A stretch of 64,000 nucleotides of DNA, taken from NCBI GenBank assembly GCA_016710595.1, contig JADJVM010000008.1, forward strand, positions 868,001-932,000, written 5' to 3'. How positions within the stretch are numbered: the stretch's first letter is position 1; each line of letters opens with the position of its first letter. This DNA comes from Niastella sp. Its GTDB lineage: Bacteria > Bacteroidota > Bacteroidia > Chitinophagales > Chitinophagaceae. Shown one piece after another: positions 58,439-64,000 of the stretch. The notes below the pieces were generated by a model. The model did no database searches. It was not told the DNA's origin and saw only the letters and a list, made by a program, of their open reading frames with translations. Both the position numbers and the translations under genes were made by a program.

Positions 58439-58446
58439 TAAATTTG
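58439..58446 (+). promoter_or_regulatory. putative -7 box of the glmS promoter
   Basis: TAAATTTG matches TAnnTTTG and lies 36 bp before the glmS ATG. I see no glmS-type ribozyme in the short leader. Confidence 0.5.
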
Positions 58447-58482
58447 TAGGTTATCATTTAACCAATAAACCAATAAGAAATT

Positions 58483-60321
58483 ATGTGCGGAATAGTAGGT
58501 TACACCGGCCCCAGGCAAGCATACCCTGTGATCCTAAAAGGGTTAAAAAGATTAGAATACCGGGGTTATGATAGTGCCGGGGTTGCGCTATTGCATGAAG
58601 GTAAAATTGATGTATATAAAAAGAAAGGAAAAGTAGCCGGCCTGGAAGAAATGCTGGTAGGTAAAAATTTAGATGCCAATATGGGCATTGGCCATACCCG
58701 TTGGGCAACGCATGGTGAGCCCAATGATAGAAATGCACATCCCCATAGTTCTTCCAATGGCAAACTGGCCATGATCCATAATGGTATTATTGAAAATTAT
58801 GCCCAGCTTAAAAATGAACTTATTAAAAATGGATACACATTCACCAGCGATACAGATACAGAAGTACTGCTCAATTTTATAGAATATATACAAACCAATA
58901 ATGATTGTGGATTGGAGGAAGCCTTACGCATCGCATTAAAAAGAGTAACCGGCGCATACTGTATTTTATTAATGGAACAAGATAACCCCGATACCATCAT
59001 TGCTGCCCGTAAAGGAAGCCCTTTAGTAATTGGTATTGGCAAAGGAGAACATTTTTTAGCCAGCGATGCCTCTCCCATTATTGAATACACCAAAGAAGTA
59101 GTGTATGTAAACGATTATGAACTTGCCATCGTAAAACCTGATGAACTCATTTTAAAAAATCTAGGGAACGAAAAAGTAACGCCTTATATCACCAAATTAG
59201 ATATGCAATTGGCGGCAATTGAAAAAGGCGGGTATGATCATTTTATGCTCAAAGAAATATTTGAGCAACCCAGCACCATCCATGACTGCCTGCGTGGCCG
59301 CTTAGATGCACAAGCGGGTACCATTACCATGAGTGGCGTACAGGAACATATTGAGCAGTTGAAAAATGCTAATCGCATTATGATTATTGCTTGTGGAACC
59401 AGTTGGCATGCCGGCCTGGTGGCAGAATATGTAATAGAAGAACTTTGCCGCATTCCGGTAGAAGTTGAATATGCATCAGAATTCCGTTACAGGAACCCAA
59501 TTGTAAATAAAGGCGATGTGATTATTGCTATTTCGCAAAGTGGGGAAACAGCCGATACTTTAGTAGCACTAGACCGTGCCAAAGAAAATGGCGCCTTTAT
59601 TTTTGGTGTGGTAAATGCAGTAGGATCATCCATTGCACGCATATCTCATGCAGGTGCTTATACCCACGCAGGACCCGAAATTGGTGTAGCTTCTACCAAA
59701 GCCTTTACCGGGCAGCTTGCAGTGCTAATGATGATGGCCCTTAAAATTGCAAATGAAAAGAAAACCATCACTGCTGAATATTATCAAAAACTACTACTAG
59801 AACTGAATGATGTTCCTGAAAAAGTAGATGCCATTTTAAAAAATGCAGCAGAAATAAAAACCATCGCAGAAAAATATAAAGATGCAACTGATTTCCTTTT
59901 CCTGGGCAGGGGATATAATTTTCCCATTGCATTAGAAGGAGCATTAAAGCTTAAAGAAATTTCATACATCCATGCAGAAGGGTATCCTGCCGCCGAAATG
60001 AAACATGGCCCCATTGCCCTGGTAGATGAAAATTTACCCGTAGTTTTTGTTGCCACAAAAGATTCTTACCACGAAAAAATTGTAAGTAACATGCAGGAAA
60101 TAAAAGCAAGAAAAGGAAAAATTATTTCCATTATAACTGAAGGGGATACCATTAGCCCTACTTTAAGTAATGACTGCTTCAGCATACCCCCTGCCGATGA
60201 ATTGATTGCCCCTTTGCTGAGTGTAATACCGTTACAATTACTTTCCTATTATACCGGTATTGCAAAAGGAATTGATGTGGACAAACCCAGGAACCTGGCA
60301 AAAAGTGTAACAGTAGAATAA
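58483..60321 (+). CDS. glmS: glutamine--fructose-6-phosphate aminotransferase (isomerizing)
   Basis: 612 residues. The Cys2 nucleophile of the class II glutaminase is in 'MCGIVGYTGPRQAYPVIL', followed by 'GHTRWATHGEPNDRNAHPH' and 'LAMIHNGIIENY'. Two SIS isomerase domains follow ('IIACGTSWHAGLVAEYVIEE', 'ISQSGETADTLVALDRA', 'PEIGVASTKAFTGQ', 'HAEGYPAAEMKHGPIALVDE'), ending 'DKPRNLAKSVTVE', the usual C-terminus. It makes glucosamine-6-phosphate for peptidoglycan and LPS. Confidence 0.98.
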   Translation: MCGIVGYTGPRQAYPVILKGLKRLEYRGYDSAGVALLHEGKIDVYKKKGKVAGLEEMLVGKNLDANMGIGHTRWATHGEPNDRNAHPHSSSNGKLAMIHNGIIENYAQLKNELIKNGYTFTSDTDTEVLLNFIEYIQTNNDCGLEEALRIALKRVTGAYCILLMEQDNPDTIIAARKGSPLVIGIGKGEHFLASDASPIIEYTKEVVYVNDYELAIVKPDELILKNLGNEKVTPYITKLDMQLAAIEKGGYDHFMLKEIFEQPSTIHDCLRGRLDAQAGTITMSGVQEHIEQLKNANRIMIIACGTSWHAGLVAEYVIEELCRIPVEVEYASEFRYRNPIVNKGDVIIAISQSGETADTLVALDRAKENGAFIFGVVNAVGSSIARISHAGAYTHAGPEIGVASTKAFTGQLAVLMMMALKIANEKKTITAEYYQKLLLELNDVPEKVDAILKNAAEIKTIAEKYKDATDFLFLGRGYNFPIALEGALKLKEISYIHAEGYPAAEMKHGPIALVDENLPVVFVATKDSYHEKIVSNMQEIKARKGKIISIITEGDTISPTLSNDCFSIPPADELIAPLLSVIPLQLLSYYTGIAKGIDVDKPRNLAKSVTVE

Positions 60322-60382
60322 TTAAAGCGGCCGGGCAGCAATGAATAATAATTATTCTTAACTCAAACAGATAACTGCTGAT

Positions 60383-62503
60383 ATGAATATTATACAAACA
60401 CATCCGGTAAATAACCTGGGCTATAATTTTATAGATGAAAAATATATTCCAAAAAATAAAAATGAATATTATTTAAGGAATATACAAAACCGTTCCGGCA
60501 TACAGTACAATTCGCTTAGTGCCGATCAATTAGAAGTTTTAATCCGAAACAATAATACTTCCGACAACTGGAATAATATCCTGGTATCTGAAAAGTTTGA
60601 TGCCAGTTTAGTAAAAAACTGTAATTTTTTCGGCCTGGTACGTATTGGTTATATGCAATCTTATTACAAAGAATTTCATAACCTGCGTTTGCCGGTTGGG
60701 TTATACAACAGTACCATCATCAGTACGGATATTGGCAATAATGTATGCATCAACAATGTAAATTATTTAAGCCATTTTGTAATTGAAGATGATGTAATGA
60801 TAGCCAATGTAAATGAACTTGCTACCACGGCAACTGCAAAATTTGGCAATGGTATTATAAAACAGGGTGAAGAAGAAAAACACAGGATATGGCTGGAAGT
60901 GTGTAACGAAAATGGGGGCAGAAGCGTCATTCCTTTTAATGGCATGTTGGCCGCCGATGCTTATTTATGGAGCAAATACCGGGATGATGAAGCACTCCTT
61001 GAAAAATTTAAAGTATTCACTCAAAAAAAATTCGATAAAAAAAGAGGCTATTACGGAAAAATTGGCCAGCGTACCGTCATTAAGAATTGTGGAATTTTAA
61101 AAGATATTTGGATAGGATCGGATGCCTATTTAAAAGGTGCTAACAAAATAAAAAATGTAACGATCAACAGCGATGAAAAAAGAAAATCGCAGGTGGGTGA
61201 AGGCTGCGAACTGGTAAATGGTATTGTAGGTTATGGATGTCGTTTATTTTATGGTGTAAAGGCAGTGCGTTTTGTAATGGCCTCACATTCCCAGTTAAAA
61301 TATGGCGCCCGGCTTATTAACTCCTACTTAGGGAATAACAGTACCATCTCTTGCTGCGAAGTCCTTAATTCATTAATTTTCCCTTCGCATGAGCAACATC
61401 ATAATAATTCTTTTTTATGTGCTTCCTTAGTAATGGGGCAAAGCAATATTGCCGCCGGCGCAACCATTGGCAGCAACCACAATAGCCGCAGTGCTGATGG
61501 CGAAATAGTTGCCGGCCGTGGCTTTTGGCCGGGGCTATGTGTAAGTTTAAAGCACAATTCAAAATTTGCTTCATTCTCCATCATTGCCAAAGGCGATTTT
61601 CCTTCAGAACTAAATATCCCCATCCCTTTTTCGCTATTGCATAATGATGTAAGCAATAATAAACTGGTTTTAATGCCAGCTTATTGGTTTATGTATAACA
61701 TGTATGCCCTGGAGCGAAATGCCTGGAAATATGAAGATCGGGACAGGCGGACTGAAAAATTACAGAAACTTGAATTTGAATACCTGGCACCCGATACCAT
61801 CAATGAAATATTTGATGCGCTCAAAATATTACAATCCTTAAAAACGAATAAAGAAGGAACTGCCATGGTACAAGGCTGGGAAAATTCTGATCGGCAAATT
61901 GAAATCGTAAAAGTACCTAAGGCCATATCTATTTTTAAAGAACTGGTTTTGTTTTATTTTGGGAACCTGCTGATTCGCCATATTAAAGAACATAAAACCA
62001 AAAGTTTTACAGAACTTAAAAAAAGCCTGACTTCACAAATAAACCGAAGTGTTTGGCAAAATATCGGGGGTCAGTTGATGCAAAAAAAATCAGTAGATAA
62101 ATTAAAGAAATCAATTAAAGAAGGTCAAATTGATAACTGGGATGCGCTGCACCAATATTATCAGGATATGGGCAATTTATATGAAAAGGATAAACTTCAA
62201 CATGCCTATACCAGTTATTTAGAATTAAAAAATATTACAGGTACACAATTTACTGCTTCCAGTTTAAAAAATGTTTTAAAAAACACGCTGCGGATTAAAG
62301 AATGGATGTGCAAAAATATATTAGAATCACGTGCAAAAGATTATACCAATCCTTTCAGGAAGATGGTGTATGATAATAACGAAGAAATGAACCAGGTTGT
62401 AGGCCGCTTAGAAGACAATAGTTTTATACAGCACCAGTTTGCATTATTACAACAGATGAAAGATGAGGTAAAACAAATCTTTGGGAAATTTAAACTGGAT
62501 TAA
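60383..62503 (+). CDS. DUF4954-family protein with left-handed beta-helix
   Basis: 706 residues fitting DUF4954, found mostly in Bacteroidota. Residues about 85-420 have hexapeptide-like turns typical of a left-handed beta-helix ('STIISTDIGNNVCINNVNYL', 'CGILKDIWIGSDAYLKGANK', 'GQSNIAAGATIGSNHNSRSA', 'GRGFWPGLCVSLKHNSKFAS'), as in sugar nucleotidyl- and acyltransferases. The C-terminal third is helical and Lys-rich. Function unknown; the fold suggests a UDP-sugar or acyl-ligand enzyme. It sits between glmS (62 bp upstream) and pdxJ (9 bp downstream). Confidence 0.85.
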   Translation: MNIIQTHPVNNLGYNFIDEKYIPKNKNEYYLRNIQNRSGIQYNSLSADQLEVLIRNNNTSDNWNNILVSEKFDASLVKNCNFFGLVRIGYMQSYYKEFHNLRLPVGLYNSTIISTDIGNNVCINNVNYLSHFVIEDDVMIANVNELATTATAKFGNGIIKQGEEEKHRIWLEVCNENGGRSVIPFNGMLAADAYLWSKYRDDEALLEKFKVFTQKKFDKKRGYYGKIGQRTVIKNCGILKDIWIGSDAYLKGANKIKNVTINSDEKRKSQVGEGCELVNGIVGYGCRLFYGVKAVRFVMASHSQLKYGARLINSYLGNNSTISCCEVLNSLIFPSHEQHHNNSFLCASLVMGQSNIAAGATIGSNHNSRSADGEIVAGRGFWPGLCVSLKHNSKFASFSIIAKGDFPSELNIPIPFSLLHNDVSNNKLVLMPAYWFMYNMYALERNAWKYEDRDRRTEKLQKLEFEYLAPDTINEIFDALKILQSLKTNKEGTAMVQGWENSDRQIEIVKVPKAISIFKELVLFYFGNLLIRHIKEHKTKSFTELKKSLTSQINRSVWQNIGGQLMQKKSVDKLKKSIKEGQIDNWDALHQYYQDMGNLYEKDKLQHAYTSYLELKNITGTQFTASSLKNVLKNTLRIKEWMCKNILESRAKDYTNPFRKMVYDNNEEMNQVVGRLEDNSFIQHQFALLQQMKDEVKQIFGKFKLD

Positions 62504-62512
62504 AACATCAAC

Positions 62513-63232
62513 ATGACAAAGCTTTCAGTTAATATCAATAAACTGGCCACGCTTCGCAATGCAAGGGGGCACAATAACCCTGACATTATACAGGCTGCCA
62601 AAGACATTGAAGCCTTTGGGGCAGAGGGCATCACGGTGCATCCACGGCCAGATGAAAGGCATATCCGTTATGAAGATGTATATGCGCTTAAGAAAGTTAT
62701 AAAAACCGAATTTAATATAGAAGGCAACCCCACCGAAGAAAGTTTTGTGAAACTGGTACTCGAAAATAAACCTACCCAGGTAACCCTTGTACCCGATGCA
62801 AAAGGGCAAATCACCAGCAACCATGGCTGGAATACGATTGAGCATGCAGGTTATTTAAAAGAGATCATCTCCGTATTTAAAAATGCGAACATCCGGGTTT
62901 CTATTTTTGTAGATCCTGTGGTAGAAATGGTGGAGGCAGCAAAGGCCACGGGCACCCACCGGGTGGAATTATACACTGAAGCCTATGCCAGCGAATACAT
63001 AAAAAATCATAAAGAAGTAGCCATTCTTCCTTATACTTTAGCAGCAAAAAAAGCCAATGAATTAGGGCTTGGCATCAATGCCGGCCACGACCTGGATTTA
63101 CAAAACCTCAGGTTTTTTAAATCAAAAATTGAAGGTCTGCTGGAAGTTTCTATTGGTCATGCTTTAATATGCGATGCCATTTACCTAGGGTTGGAAAATA
63201 CAGTGCAATTATACAAACGTTGCCTTCAGTAA
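62513..63232 (+). CDS. pdxJ: pyridoxine 5'-phosphate synthase
   Basis: 239 residues. PdxJ condenses 1-deoxyxylulose 5-phosphate with 3-amino-2-oxopropyl phosphate to give PNP in vitamin B6 synthesis. It has 'LSVNINKLATLRNARG', 'GITVHPRPDERHIRYEDVYA', 'FNIEGNPTEE', 'VTLVPDAKGQITSNHGW', 'RVELYTEAYA', 'GINAGHDLDLQNL' and 'EVSIGHALICDAIYLGLE'. The length is normal. It starts 9 bp after DUF4954. Confidence 0.97.
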   Translation: MTKLSVNINKLATLRNARGHNNPDIIQAAKDIEAFGAEGITVHPRPDERHIRYEDVYALKKVIKTEFNIEGNPTEESFVKLVLENKPTQVTLVPDAKGQITSNHGWNTIEHAGYLKEIISVFKNANIRVSIFVDPVVEMVEAAKATGTHRVELYTEAYASEYIKNHKEVAILPYTLAAKKANELGLGINAGHDLDLQNLRFFKSKIEGLLEVSIGHALICDAIYLGLENTVQLYKRCLQ

Positions 63233-63952
63233 TCATGCTACATACTCCACTTCCTCCGGGTGCAATATCGGTTTGCCTTTTAACCGTAAAAAAATATTAC
63301 CCACTGTTACCACATCTTTTTGGCAGTACACTGCTATCCGTGGCAAATCATTTTGAACCCAATATACTTCTCCCACCATGCTTCCATCAATATCATCTTT
63401 AGGTGAAGGAACATTCAATGCTGCAGCTAATAATTTTAAAGAAGTAAAATGTTTATAATCACCAAAGCGCCAATATTGAAAAGTATCAACTAAATTGGTT
63501 TCCCATGGTTTCATATTTTGAAAATCTAAAAACCTGGGAATGGGTATATTATTAATAAGCAGGCGGCGGCAAATAAAAGGAATATCAAACTCTTTAATAT
63601 TATGGCCTGCAAAACACCATTTACTATTATGGCTTTCTATTTTAACCATGGTAGATAGGAAATCTTCCAGAATTTTCTTCTCATCATGACCATAAAAAGA
63701 TTTTACCCGCATTCTCAATTGGGGCTCTTTCATAAAATAACCCATACTGATGCATACGATCTTACTAAACTCAGCCATCACGCCTGCCCTTTCTTTATAG
63801 AAATCAGCAGCATTCTTATCTTCAGGCAAAATGCGCATGGTCTTATCAGTCCATAAATGTTGCCAGTATTCTTCCAGTTCAGAAAATGAAGATTTTTCTG
63901 ATACGGTTTCAATATCAATAATGATTATATCTTCTGTACGGATATGCATCAT
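63233..63952 (-). CDS. PolB-like 3'-5' exonuclease domain protein
   Basis: 239 residues of a DEDD-type exonuclease fold. Motif I is 'IIIIDIETVSEK' (DxE), motif II 'CFAGHNIKEFDIPFICRR' (N-x3-F-D), and a later 'PRIAVYCQKDVVTVGNIFLR' has Tyr and Asp in YxxxD spacing (YCQKD). This matches the 'predicted 3'-5' exonuclease related to the PolB exonuclease domain' found in Bacteroidota. It has no polymerase domain. It probably acts in repair or RNA/DNA trimming. Its stop abuts the pdxJ stop. Confidence 0.87.
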   Translation of the reverse strand: MMHIRTEDIIIIDIETVSEKSSFSELEEYWQHLWTDKTMRILPEDKNAADFYKERAGVMAEFSKIVCISMGYFMKEPQLRMRVKSFYGHDEKKILEDFLSTMVKIESHNSKWCFAGHNIKEFDIPFICRRLLINNIPIPRFLDFQNMKPWETNLVDTFQYWRFGDYKHFTSLKLLAAALNVPSPKDDIDGSMVGEVYWVQNDLPRIAVYCQKDVVTVGNIFLRLKGKPILHPEEVEYVA

Positions 63953-64000
63953 AACATCTTTTTATTACCGTTAAAATACAACTATTTATTTAATGAATTA

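Overview
The window looks like a chromosomal segment of a Bacteroidota bacterium, most likely family Chitinophagaceae (inferred from gene content, not from a marker tree). The signs are six proteins with type IX secretion (T9SS) C-terminal sorting domains, a T9SS plug-family (DUF5103) protein, DUF4954, the long Bacteroidota form of IspH, AT-rich DNA with few Shine-Dalgarno sites, and repeated -7 boxes of the form TAnnTTTG, the known Bacteroidota promoter element.

Layout. 1-2.0 kb: a minus-strand run of two LemA proteins and two TPM-domain proteins. 2.0-4.8 kb: pgk and gapA (glycolysis) and tRNA-Glu with its own promoter and terminator. 4.9-19 kb: a DsbD-like reductase, a secreted metzincin with PKD domains, an aldehyde dehydrogenase, thyA, a GH13 amylase-like enzyme, ispH, a T9SS cargo protein and cmk. 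19-28.8 kb: a 1741-residue SBBP/Ig-like secreted protein, clpC, a STAS-like protein and RNase Z. 28.8-36.7 kb: an accessory island of four tandem orphan Rhs C-terminal modules, all on the minus strand, each followed within 0-12 nt by a candidate immunity gene with a signal peptide, lipobox or membrane anchor. It is bounded by about 153-bp direct repeats carrying two hairpins. 36.8-43.1 kb: an esterase, dapA, a LamG T9SS protein, an acyltransferase and an SGNH hydrolase. 43.3-46.5 kb: a plus-strand cluster of methyltransferase, membrane protein, UbiA prenyltransferase and HAD phosphatase, possibly for a polyprenyl-linked sugar. 46.6-54.9 kb: a MORN-repeat gene split by an in-frame stop, a 1215-residue surface protein with nine 80-residue repeats, an FtsX/LolE permease and the plug protein. 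54.9-64 kb: SRP RNA, a transaldolase-family enzyme, an MtfA-like peptidase with a SET protein, mgtE, glmS, DUF4954, pdxJ and a PolB-like exonuclease.

Most of the window is housekeeping plus secreted cell-surface proteins. The Rhs island is the most interesting part. One module carries a Tae4-like peptidoglycan amidase, one an HExxH metallopeptidase-like domain, one a phospholipase A2-like HDxxY domain, and one is unrecognised. No full-length Rhs gene is present. The modules are truncated at different points of the Rhs core, one is frameshifted and one has no start codon, so the island looks like a store or graveyard of displaced toxin/immunity cassettes.
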